64,000 nt of DNA from the NCBI RefSeq assembly GCF_002127325.2, contig NC_035448.2, positions 121,186,282 through 121,250,281 of the forward strand. Reading direction: 5' to 3'. The notes beneath the pieces were generated by a model that was given only the letters and a program-made list of their open reading frames with translations, did no database searches and had not been told where the DNA came from. Position numbers and translations under genes: made by a program. The stretch comes from Helianthus annuus. Its lineage: Eukaryota > Streptophyta > Magnoliopsida > Asterales > Asteraceae. Each line of letters begins with the position of its first letter. Position 1 is the first letter of the stretch. Positions 1 to 9,542 of the stretch are shown here, one piece after another.

Positions 1-24
1 ATGATCATGCTTGACCATACCCAT

Positions 25-32
25 ATGATTGT
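25..32. repeat. Target-site duplication, left copy (ATGATTGT)
   Basis: Eight bases directly before the left LTR are identical to 5986-5993 directly after the right LTR. LTR elements usually make 4-6 bp duplications, so eight is long. Confidence 0.65.
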
Positions 33-525
33 TGGTATCATTGTCACAGGATTCCCAGGTCCAAGATTTAGGATTCGAGGGATGATAACAATCGTCCATG
101 TAATCAACACACTTCTCGCACCAATGCATGATCAAATAAAACTTAATAAAGAAACTGAACAACTTGTAAAACTAACCATAATACACAAACTGAACTTGAA
201 TAACTTGAAACTGTACGTACGAAACTTGCATATAATGTTTGGAAATTGAAACCTCGTATGGGGAATGGATGTGTCGATCATATGGGGAATGGATGTGTCG
301 ATCCCCTGGAAACCGTTTGTGTGTTTATATCCCTTCACACACACCGTTTCAAAATAAGCCCAAATTAAACGTACTTAACCTAATGGACTCTAATGTTGTT
401 CGACCCAACAAGAGGTGGCCTACGACCCAACCGAAAATAATAAACATAAATAAAGTCTGACCCAGTAACTAATAACTGAAATCATAAATGCCTTTAAACT
501 TCGGATGGCTTGATTATAATCTTCA
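33..525 (-). repeat. 3' LTR of the ARID-bearing element
   Basis: About 493 bp, starting TGGTATCATTG and ending ATAATCTTCA on the plus strand. It is followed at 526-541 by a stretch that reads TTAGGGCGGCGAA on the minus strand, a weak polypurine tract. Positions 270-300 hold a short tandem duplication of about 21 bp that the other LTR lacks. Read on the minus strand, 131 to 33 encodes the same cysteine-rich peptide start as the 5' LTR. Confidence 0.75.
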
Positions 526-568
526 TTCGCCGCCCTAAGCATGACATCCGGAGTTCCATCACTTGTTC

Positions 569-1085
569 CTAATCATCTTCGTTGTCAGTGACTTCTACCA
601 CAATCACCAAATCCGCTTCATCCTCGCTTTCCACCGTCTTGTCTTCACCTTGAGCTTTAGTGTTTTTTGAACTTGCTTCATTTGCATCCATTGCATCCTT
701 CCCTTGCTTTTTCTTCATTAGGTCGAAGTACCATTCGATCAACTCTTTGTAGTAGCTAGATGTAGGCGATCTTCACTACATGTGCATCTTCCGGTTCAAA
801 GTCACATTCAACGGCTATTTCATCCCATAGATCATCTTTAATTACTTTCTTAATTCCTCATTTGACATTCACCACTCAATGTAGCAAGATGAGGCTTATT
901 TCTCTACCGTCAATCAACGTGGGTGGCATTATATCTTCCTTGAATATCCCGAGGAAACATGGTATGAACCATATGAGAATTTCCTCAAAAGTAGCGCTAT
1001 AGAACCTTTCATGTCCAACCAATTCTTTGTGTAACAAGATCAAGTCTAGTGTTTCTAGGCAACTTCCAATGATTAGTCGTTTCAA
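569..1085 (-). pseudogene. ARID-type DNA-binding domain fragment with acidic tail
   Basis: Read from 1085 down to 569, the sequence gives an N-terminal stretch with FEEILIWF and PPTLIDGREISLILLH, then VIKDDLWDEIAVE, then KIAYI and YYKELIEWYFDLMKKK. It ends in an acidic tail (VESEDEADLVIVVE) and a TAG. The order L-H...VV...KDDLW.EIA...KIAY...Y matches the helix pattern of ARID/BRIGHT domains, which bind AT-rich DNA. Damage: TGA stops near 875 and 857, and a one-base frameshift near 760. In intact relatives it would be the C-terminal part of the element's protein. The ARID call rests on motif recognition by eye and needs a profile search. Confidence 0.6.
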
Positions 1086-1402
1086 TTAAATCCTCTTCGT
1101 CTTGGGAATGAACCACCGCTCTTTCATGTAACCCTTCTTGAGATTCGCACGGGTTATCGTTTAAGCCTTCATAATAGATCATTGATGTGCTAAAAGTAGT
1201 TTATTAATTATTAACTAAATTAACCTAATCTAGACACTAAGTAGTACTCTAGATTTTCTAAAACTCAACTAAACTACTAACCGGTAAGTGAACCGATCGA
1301 ATCTAGTAAGCTAAGTAAGTTCAGAAAATCGAACCCACATGACTCTTTTAAATTATGTTAACTAGACTCTCTACACTTATGACTGACACGACTCTAACTG
1401 TT
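1086..1402. other. Element interior without a recognised gene
   Basis: The minus strand from about 1180 to 1086 may continue the reading frame upstream of the ARID part; it contains RWFIPKTKR, resembling LFIPRKQK at the end of the protein piece at 4078-4749, with one stop. From about 1180 leftward to 1402 the sequence is AT-rich and I recognise nothing. Confidence 0.35.
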
Positions 1403-1412
1403 TATATATATA

Positions 1413-2207
1413 GGGGTAAGATCAAATAAAAAGTTTATTTTGCCTAAGTAGGATGAGAAGGAATCTTAACCATCTATTTTTCAAATCAATGGTTAAGATA
1501 CAAGTGTAGGAGAAAGGAAGAGTGGGAGAGTATCTTGGTAAAATCCTATTTATGGACTTTCTCTCTCCACATGCAAGGCACATGCATATTCCACCCCCCA
1601 TTTTTTAAACGTTCATAACTTTTTTATACGACATTATTTTTTCATAAAAAATTCACCATAAAATCGAGCGTCTTTTTATCTTTAATTTGAGTACCATATT
1701 GCTATATAAAATATGAAGACTAAAAAAACCCACTAAAATGTGTTGTATAACCTTTTTTGTGCTGGATTTTTGTACTATACTTTTGTGCTGAATTTTGTCT
1801 TAATTTTTTTTTCTCAATTTTTTGTGCTGGATTTTTTTGTACTACATTTTTTTGCTGAATTTTTTCGAAGCTATATTTTTTTGTACTAGATTTTTTTTTT
1901 GTGCTATATTTTTTTGTATCAGATTTTTTTGTGTTATATTTTTTTGTGCTACATTTTTTGTGCTATATTTTTTTGTACTAGATTTTTTGTGCTAGATTTT
2001 TTGTACTAGATTTTTTGTGTTAGATTTTTTTGTACTAGATTTTTTTGTTGTATTTTAAAAAAAAACAAAAGCGGTGCCACATGTCATTTTCACTACTATT
2101 TAAAAGGACCAAAATGTCTTTCATTCCTATTTATTAGGAGTGTCACATGTCATCATCACAATCCTTCTTAGGCTACTTAGGCAAAATCCATTTTTAGTGG
2201 ATCCTTC

Positions 2208-2210
<3 letters not shown>
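1413..2210. mobile_element. TA-flanked MITE with ~50-bp inverted ends
   Basis: The ends are imperfect inverted repeats: both outer ends begin GGGG, and both contain TTTTGCCTAAGTAG about 30 bases in. (TA)n lies on both sides (1403-1412 and 2211-2244), so the element sits in a TA microsatellite. It is 798 bp with no coding sequence. The middle is T-rich. The superfamily is uncertain; insertion in TA repeats would suit a Mutator-like MITE. Confidence 0.6.
1740..2055. repeat. T-rich imperfect tandem repeat
   Basis: About 315 bp of variants of a 15-22 base unit of the form TTTTTTGTGCTAGA or TTTTTTGTACTAGA. There are more than a dozen copies separated by T runs. It lies inside the MITE at 1413-2210. 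Confidence 0.75.

Positions 2211-2244
<34 letters not shown>
2211..2244. repeat. (TA)17 microsatellite
   Basis: A pure TA run between the two foldback elements at 1413-2210 and 2245-2693. Confidence 0.95.
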
Positions 2245-2246
<2 letters not shown>

Positions 2247-2690
2247 ATTAGGTTCAAGAGTGAACACTAGTGTAGCTTGCGAACTGAGTGAACTAATCCT
2301 GGCCATACACGTGTGTAGATCAATGGCCAGGACCATGAGAACTTTTTGATCCGGAGCGAGTTGGACCATTTTTTTTCATAAATGTAGATGCGTGTATTAT
2401 AAACACATTTGTAAAAAAAATTCAAGAAAAAAAATGTCGTGAGTGTAGTTTTGAGCACCACAAGTTTGTTTTTACGGATACCGTAAATTTTATTTAAAAT
2501 GTACGGTACCCGTAAACACAAACTTGTGGTGCTCAAAACTACACACACGACATTTTTTTTGAATTTTTTTTACAAATGTGTTTATAATACACACATCTAC
2601 GTTTATGAAAATTTTTTTTGGTCCAACTCGCCCCGTACGGTGTAGTTCTCATGGTTCTTACAACTGGAGGTGGTTTTCATTTTAGCGGTC

Positions 2691-2693
<3 letters not shown>
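2245..2693. mobile_element. Foldback MITE with a long near-perfect palindrome
   Basis: 449 bp between two TA microsatellites. The arms 2332-2492 and about 2494-2656 are inverted copies of each other, joined by a very short centre around TTTATTTAAAAT. Both arms contain CACAAGTTTG/CAAACTTGTG, the TACGG/CCGTA words and the GAGTTGGACC/GGTCCAACTC block. Transcription of either strand would give a hairpin of about 160 base pairs. It has no coding content. Confidence 0.8.

Positions 2694-2774
<81 letters not shown>
2694..2774. repeat. (TA)40 microsatellite
   Basis: 81 bases of uninterrupted TA dinucleotides at the right border of the foldback element. Confidence 0.97.
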
Positions 2775-2778
<4 letters not shown>

Positions 2779-4077
2779 TCATAAATTGCTAAACCTAGAG
2801 AGGAACTGAACAGGACCCCCGACCCTTCTCTGGAAGACACCTATGAAACTCTAAAGGCTGTTAAGAATACCAGTTTAATCTAGACTCCCTTTCGGTTATC
2901 TAAATGTTTTATGTAAAGTACCTTAACATGACCAACTCTCACACACGGTATGAAAGTCTCAGGTAACTTTGGTTGTTGATTCAACTCAATAGACAAGAAT
3001 TAATAATGCAACTAAGATGGGCTTCCTACGAAGACCTACCTAGCAATTTACCAACCTAGACCTACCGATAACCTCGCACCTCTCGGTTGTTAAGATTAGT
3101 AGAACATCTAGACCTACTCAATTAATGAATATCACTTCTAAGGTATATCAGCCGATTAACCAAACATATTACAAACGCAAATTAAATGATCTAGCATAAT
3201 CCTATTACATGAAAGAAATTCACCAAAGATCATGCGAAGCAATAAACACTAATTAAACAAATCTAAATATGCAAACACATCAAATCAATAACCAAGTTTG
3301 TTACTTTAACATAAAAGATCCATAAATAACAAATATCCGAATAAAAATCAAAACTTAAACATCCGTTCATCTCAATCTAGGTAGTTTTAGGTTTTAAGCC
3401 AACAATCATGTTCAAGAAATTCAAATCACAAAAGTTAAACGAAGAATTCATGGATAAAAAGTAGAAGAAACTAGATAATAAGACAAACGGAAAGACAAAA
3501 CTCGGTATATCCTCAATCTCGTGCCTTCAAGCTTCTAACCAATGATTCCTAGCTCGAAAAACCTCCGAAACCTTGATCTCCAAGCTGTAAAATTCGTCCA
3601 AGAAAGTTATAATTCGTGTAGGGTTGTTTGGGATTGATTAGGGTTAATTATGGGCTTAAATAGGGCCAAATATTGACATATTACGCACTGATCAAACCCC
3701 CGATCGCGTCCCGCAGCCTGCTAGTGCTCTCTGGTCGAGAGTGGCGAGGAGCTCGCATACTGAGAATATGGTTTTATTCATAACTTTCTTGTTTCAACTC
3801 CGTTTTCTTCACCATTTGTGCCTACGGATTCGTAATTTAATTCTCTATCTTCTCATCTTCTCAAATAACCATTTCCATTCCATGAGAATCATTAAATAAG
3901 CCCAAACCTCTTCCCGTGTGCTTGTTTCTTTAACGTTTCAGCTCGTTCTCATTCCTTGGACCCTACAAAGCACACAAGACATGATAATATACAAAACCAA
4001 TGATAAAATGACAAAAAAATGACTCAAATAACTATACAAACTATACATGGAAACCTATGTAATTTGCATTACATTAA
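2775..4077. other. Non-coding interior, origin unknown
   Basis: About 1.3 kb without a supported reading frame between the microsatellite and the protease-like gene piece. It looks like LTR or leader sequence of another retrotransposon (GC-rich GATCGCGTCCCGC patch near 3703, AT-rich surroundings), but I find no paired copy or target duplication in the window to prove an insertion. Confidence 0.35.
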
Positions 4078-4749
4078 TCATAAAGCCAACTTTTGCTTTC
4101 TTGGAATAAACAACTTCCACTTGGTACCCGAAATACCTTCCCCATTTTTCTTTATATTCTTTTCTCTTTCCTTTTTGAATTCCTTCTTGTAATACCCTTC
4201 AACATATTCTTTGAGTTTCACCTTATCCTCACAGTGTCCATTTTCCACATCTAGATTATCATAGAACTTGTCTAGATATTCTTTTTGTAAATCTATCTCC
4301 AACTTGTTCTCGAAAAAATTGACACCTTTCACTCGACTCCCAAAAATCTTCTTTAGAATACACGAGTCACCCGTGGTGACGGTTTCTATTCCGTGATAGA
4401 GTAATTGCTCCAAATTCAACACATTCCTTTTTAGACCCGGAACATAACTAACACACCGTATCATTTTGTTCTTGCCATCAACCGGGGCCTTGACTTCTCC
4501 CATCCCATGAACAAACGAACACTCCTTCCGTTTCTCGTTTGTTATCACACCAAAATGTCTTTTGAAACATTTGAACACACTCTTATTTCCCGTCATATGA
4601 GTTTTGAAACTAGGATCTACTCCCCATATGGAATTCCAATGTCCTCCGCAAGTATCACTAATCAAATAATCTCTTTTTACCGGTAATAAACTTAGATTAA
4701 TGTACTTACTTGGGCAAATGGATGCGATGTGGCCATATTGCTTAAGCAA
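4078..4749 (-). pseudogene. Copia-protease-like domain protein piece of the ARID element
   Basis: A 223-codon open frame. It starts in the tail of a CCHC-type knuckle (YGHIASICPSK), followed by a protease-like stretch in which the usual Copia DSGAS-HMTG signature appears as DPSFKTHMTG. Next comes FVHGMGEV...VSYVPGLKRNVLNLEQLL, the order seen in Copia protease and pre-integrase regions. It ends with a lysine-rich stretch (EFKKEREKNIKKNGEG) and LFIPRKQKLAL. The Gly of the catalytic triad is absent, so proteolytic activity is doubtful. The frame overlaps the upstream piece, with a deletion or frameshift at the knuckle near 4745. No integrase or RT follows. Confidence 0.65.
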
Positions 4750-5144
4750 TGAATTCCTGCCTTCCGCGGTCTACCGACCAGAGCACTGTTTTTCAAACTC
4801 AGTTTCTTAAAAAACTTCTTCGGCGACATTTTCTTAGGGACCCTCATAATGGGTGACTTCCACAAATGCGTAGATGGCTTCCCCTGCGCAACAACCTTCC
4901 CTTTGTTGCAGCCCTGTATGCTCTTTCTAGGGTTCGAACCGGTGTCACACGAGTCAATTACACTTGACATAAACCTGGTTTCCTTCAAACGGTCTTCCGC
5001 TTCCTCCCCCTTAATCTTGGAAGAACCTTGGGCTCTGATACCAAAGTTGGTATCATTGTCACATGATTCCCAGGTCCAAGATTTAGGACTCGAGCGATGA
5101 TAACAATCGTCCACGTAATCAACACACTTCTCGCACCAATACAT
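4750..5144 (-). pseudogene. N-terminal region of the ARID-element protein, starting inside the LTR
   Basis: An ATG at 5144 opens WCEKCVDYVDDCYH (Cys/His spacing C-x2-C-x6-C-x-H) and then PKSWTWESCDNDTNF. The frame runs out of the 5' LTR, through the primer binding site and into a basic gag-like region (MSPKKFFKKLSLKN) without a stop. It loses frame at the CCHC knuckle near 4750. The 3' LTR encodes the same first peptide with an ATG at about 131. A coding start inside an LTR is unusual. The start choice rests on this conservation between LTRs; an ATG at 5177 in the same frame is also possible. Function of the cysteine-rich start is unknown. Confidence 0.55.
5032..5043 (-). promoter_or_regulatory. 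Primer binding site (initiator tRNA-Met type)
   Basis: On the minus strand it reads TGGTATCAGAGC, the standard plant initiator-tRNA-Met primer site, four bases inside the 5' LTR end at 5048. It fixes the direction of the element as minus. Confidence 0.9.
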
Positions 5145-5985
5145 GATCGAATAAAACCTGATAAAGAAACTGAACAACTTGTAAAACTAACCGTAATACA
5201 CAAACTAAACTTGAATAACATGAAACTGTACGTACGAACTTTCATATAATGTTTCGAAATTGAAACCCTATATAGGGTATGTTTGGCATGGAGCTTTTAG
5301 GAGCTTTTAGGAGCTTCTAGCTTTAAGCTTTTAAAAAAAAGCTCCTACTCAATAAAAAGTCTTGTTTGGTTGAAGGAGCTTTAAGCTTTTAGGTTACGAG
5401 CTTGAAGCTTTTAGTTAAACGCTACTACTAGTAGCGTTTAGAAGGAGCTACAAGCTTTTAGGGAAAAATGACTATTTTAACCTCTAAAAATAAGGAACTT
5501 TTTAATGCACCAACTTTCTAAATTTTTAGTTATGTCCATTTTGGTAATTTTATACATTTTATTAAAAGCTCCAGCTACTCTACCAAACACCAAATATATC
5601 TAAAAAGCTACAGCTACTAGCTACCAGCTACAGCTACCAGCTTCCAGCCACTAGCTACCAGCTTCCAGCTTTCAGCTACCAGCCATCAGCTACTTTTACC
5701 AAACATACCCATATACTTGATGAACATATGTGTTTTAAGGGAGAAGTCGTATGGGGAATAGATGTGTCGATCCTCTGGAAACCGTTCGTGCGGTTATATC
5801 CCTTCACACACACCGTTTCAAAATAAGCCCAAACTAAACATACTTAACCTAATGGACTCTAATGGTGTTTGACCCAAAAAGAGGTGGCCTACGGCCCAAC
5901 CGAAAATAATAAACATAAATAAAGTCTGACCCAATAACTGAAATCATAAACGTCTTTAAGGTTCGGACCTTGATTATAATCTTCA
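5048..5985 (-). repeat. 5' LTR of the ARID-bearing element, with MITE insertion
   Basis: Matches 33-525 from TGGTATCATTG to ATAATCTTCA. It is about 938 bp because a 436-bp MITE (5275-5710) has inserted and about 40 bp near the insertion are absent from the other LTR. Without the MITE the two LTRs are about equal in length. Confidence 0.75.
5275..5710. mobile_element. MITE with GGGTATGTTTGG termini
   Basis: Perfect 12-bp inverted ends (GGGTATGTTTGG / CCAAACATACCC), AT-rich flanks, and subterminal runs of short AGCT-containing words (TTTTAGGAGC on the left, CTACCAGCTTCCAG types on the right). No coding sequence. The target duplication is not clear because both flanks are ATATA-like, so hAT and PIF/Harbinger remain possible. 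Confidence 0.75.
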
Positions 5986-6238
5986 ATGATTGTTTGGTCC
6001 AGAATTGTAGAGATTACCTGCAAAGAACTGAAAACATTTATTGAGAAGATACATGTTTTCTAAAAGTTGATTATATTTATTAAAAATATCATATTGCATT
6101 TTCCGTTCTCTAATGGGTCAAATTGCAGCTCACATTTTCATCTTGTAAGAAGTTAAATTTCAGGTTGCATTTTGTTCTTAACGGGTCAGATTGCAAGTCA
6201 ATACTTCAGCTTAGATTATGATTTACCAAATCAACTTA
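5986..6238. other. Spacer between two transposons
   Basis: It begins with the right copy of the 8-bp duplication (5986-5993) and ends with the TTA duplicated by the CACTA element (6236-6238). It is AT-rich with repeated wording around AACGGGTCA and GGTCAGATTGCA. No gene seen. Confidence 0.6.
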
Positions 6239-6580
6239 CACTAGTACAGAAGTGAACATTAGACGCGGTTAAAATAGTTTTTAGTAGCGGTTTCAAACCC
6301 CCACTTAAAATGCCGTGGCTAAAAATGTGTTGTTTATAAGACGCGGTTTGCTGAACCCTGTCTTAAAATAAACCACCGCGACTAAAAAGATGTTCATACT
6401 TTTACAAAAAATATTTTTAGTCAGCATTATGAACCACGACTTAAAATCGTTTTACAATTTTAGGAAAAGTTTTTAGTCGTGTTGGATGAACCGCGACTTA
6501 AAGTCGTTTTACAATTTTAAGAAAGGTTTTAGTCGGTGTTGGATGAACCCCGACTTATGACCAATGTTGTAAGAACGACA
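6239..6580. repeat. Subterminal repeats of the CACTA element (left)
   Basis: Repeated short units around AACCGCGACTTAAA and TTTTAGTCG, in both orientations, spaced 60-80 bp apart. Such subterminal motifs bind the transposase-associated protein in this superfamily. The matching right-hand set lies at about 13545-13805. Confidence 0.75.
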
Positions 6581-6859
6581 AATTATGCTGTCAAATTTCA
6601 AACAAAATCTGTAGTAAAAAAGAGATATTTAAAAATGACATAATATGCAGTAAAAAAAATAATCTGCACTCCAACATAGACATCAAATCCAATCAATCCT
6701 TTTATATATTCAACGTAGTCAAATCCGGAAAAGTAAAAAGTGATCCAATACACATTCAACCCGAAAGTCTACAATATTAATTGGTAAAATAACAATTCAC
6801 TACTTAATCTATTCAAAACCATAAACAAACTATATTTAAACTAAGGAATACCCAACCCG

Positions 6860-9330
6860 TCAAATAAAATTGGCATCAATTCCTTCAACGTCTTTTCTAT
6901 ATTCTTCATCTGTAGCCACTTTCTTGTCGTTCCACATCTAAAAAATAGAAAATATTATAATTATTAGAAATTAGTTAACATCAACGAACAAATTGTTACA
7001 AACACATAACTACTCGTATGTGTGTGTGAGCATTTTTGCGCATGTTATCTTGTATATACTTATGCACATCTAAAAAATAATTAAGAAATAGACTTACTCT
7101 GGGAAATTGCTTTTGATACACATTGACAAAGTCGAACATAGATTGAGGAAGTATATAGCCGCATTCCCATGTCTCAACTTGTTGATTGCACTACAATAAA
7201 TTAACAATTATTAGTTATTCAAAATTTTGAAAATCAAACTAGGAAATAGAAAACAAACTTACATTAACCATATCAAATGTGGGTTCTATTGGCACTTGTA
7301 AGACGATAGTGGCTAGGATTCTTGTTGCCCTTTTTCGAATGGTGAATCTAAAATATACACCCATCGTACTTTTACGGCAATAATGAACAAAGTCCAATGT
7401 CCACTACAAAAAGTAAAGTTAAAGCATAGTTAATGAGTTGTACTAATAAAATAAAGAAAGTTAATTAGATTAGACTTACTCGGCCCAATAAGGTGCAAGG
7501 ATGAATTCTTTATCGTCATGATAACGCACCATAGTCCTAATGTGTTCTTAAACTTCTGCTCTCATTTCTCTACACATTTGACCACTGATTGTGTTCACGT
7601 TTAAGAAGGCACATTGGTTGTCTTTTTCAGCCTTTAACACTCTATGCAAGTAGCTTAAAAGAAAAAAAACTATGAAAAACTTAATGAATTCAGTTATATT
7701 TAAAAAAAGATTATAGTGTTAAAGAACTTACGATGTAAACCAAAATATAGTAGTGATATCAACCCAGCCGTTGATATTTAGTGCTAACAATGATTCAGGT
7801 TCGACATGTATTGGACCCAACTCCATAGGAAACATAGTTTCATCTACACTGAAGGTGAGCTGAGTCTTCCAATCGTCCTTGATGTGTTCTTTTAGTCGAC
7901 GAACCATATCCTTGAACCATTTGGGTCTTAATTGGATTAATTTCAAGCCTAGCTCAACTTTTTCGGCTTGCTTGTCCTGATCTGTCACTTTAGGTTGGGT
8001 CTGTTTTTCATTGCCTTTGGCCTTCCTTTGTTTTCCTTTAGGTTGCTTCGGGTTAGATTGTTTCCTTTTGGGCTTTTGAACTACAGCCGTCGTAGCCTAA
8101 AATATCAAACAATTTAATGTATATATGTATACAAACTCACGCACACACATTTATCTATAATGAACTGATTGAATTACCCTTTGTGGTTCAACATGATGAG
8201 TTTGGTCCTCTTCAAACGCACTCATTCTTGTGTTGATAAGTGCATCACTATTGGCTAAAAAAACATTATCGTCATATAGTTCATTGCTTCCAAAATAAAC
8301 ATCATTACTTCCAAACTGAACATTGACTTCAGGCGAATGCTGCATCTAAAATAATAAACAATTTGTTATACTATAAAACCAATAAGCTAATAATAATAAA
8401 CAGTTTGTTTTAATATAAAACAAATACACTAATACTACCTCCGGTATATAAGCTTCAACACTTGGGTTGAAATCACACCGGGCGTCCAAAATCTACAATT
8501 AAAAAAATATTATAGTAAATTTTATTATAATAAAAGATAGATAAATAGATTAATTAATTAATCAACCAAATATACCTTTATTAACTTCCTTGGCCATTGA
8601 ATAATGTGTAAAACTGTATCCTCCATCCGTGTTATTTTATCTTCTACAAAAGCCTCATCAAGGACCGGAATTCCCAAATATAGTGAATAGACTTCATCGA
8701 CAAGTACTTTCACGCAATGTTCGTGCATGGAAATGTCATATCCTAAGTCTCTATCAGAACTAGGAAATTCTTGACCAATGGCTATAGGTGTATCACCACT
8801 CCTCTTACTGAATGTGTATAACAATTCACATTGGCATACCGTCTACAAAACCATATAACGTTTTAATAAACTAGTATCCATATAACGTTTTAATAAACTA
8901 GTACATGTACCTGAATATCCGGATATATCACATGTGATGAACCCGAACCGCAACTAGATCCACGCAAACCCAGGCTCGCATCAATAGGTTGTCTCGGTTG
9001 GCTCATGTTCACCGTCGTGCTCACTTCCACCCTTTTTGTAGTACCTTTGAAATATGGACCCTTAACTTTGGTATGCCCTACAAACTCAACATCAAATATT
9101 ACATCATTATATATTACATCATATATATATATGTGTGTGTATGTATGTATTACCAATAGCACTTGAAACACCTCGTGTTCGACCGCCATGCTCACGTCCA
9201 AAAACTTTTGTTATTGGATCTTCCGACCCTTTTCCATAAGTTCCATCAACTATCATTTTTTTCTCAGTATCGATCTATATATCAAAAAGTAAGTATATAA
9301 CCAAATTATAAATAATAAGGCATTCGACAA

Positions 9331-9388
<58 letters not shown>

Positions 9389-9536
9389 CCTTGATATTTT
9401 TATATTTTTCGGGATCATAAGTTCCCGTTTGAGGGTCTTTTTTTATTCTAGCCGCGACTATAAGTTGAGAGCGTTCATCGTTTATCTCTTTAAGATAGTC
9501 ATTATCTTTCAGCATTGAGGGCCATATCTCGGGCAT
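6860..9536 (-). pseudogene. CACTA second gene: Ulp1-like (C48) cysteine protease, multi-exon
   Basis: Exons bounded by GT...AG can be traced on the minus strand: ~9390-9536, 9154-9274, 8911-9077, 8576-8842, 8439-8492, 8178-8345, 7732-8096, 7480-7653, 7263-7403, 7098-7190 and 6860-6937 (stop TGA). Early exons hold GREHGGRTRGVSS and IIQWPRKL, typical of plant En/Spm second proteins. The 7732 exon is Lys/Gln-rich (KPKRKQSNPKQPKGKQ). The last exons hold GHWTLFII, VYILDS, CNQQ and ETWECGYILP, giving the His-Asp-Gln-Cys set of Ulp1-type SUMO proteases. Damage: an in-frame TAA in the 7480 exon, a frameshift in the 7263 exon, and a (TA/CA)n expansion where the first donor should be. The protease role is family knowledge; activity here is unlikely. 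Confidence 0.72.
9339..9388. repeat. (AC)11(AT)14 compound microsatellite
   Basis: A dinucleotide expansion in the first intron of the CACTA protease-like gene, covering the expected splice donor. A shorter TA/TG run lies at 9117-9150 in the next intron. Confidence 0.95.
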
Positions 9537-9542
9537 ATTCTT

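Larger units (their letters stand above)
33..5985 (-). mobile_element. LTR retroelement carrying a Copia-protease-like domain and an ARID domain
   Basis: A complete element read on the minus strand. Its LTRs lie at 5048-5985 (5') and 33-525 (3'), start and end with TG/CA, and share sequence along their length. A primer binding site lies inside the 5' LTR and a purine stretch lies inside the 3' LTR. The flanks 25-32 and 5986-5993 are both ATGATTGT. The interior encodes a gag/protease-like protein and an ARID domain, but I see no integrase, reverse transcriptase or RNase H, so the element looks non-autonomous. Its 5' LTR holds a MITE and its interior holds two TA-flanked foldback elements. Stops and frameshifts show that it is old. 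The boundaries are read directly; the family name is inference. Confidence 0.8.

Noticed and set aside
2127..2369. ORFs with YIYIYI runs
   Set aside because: Translated TA microsatellites.
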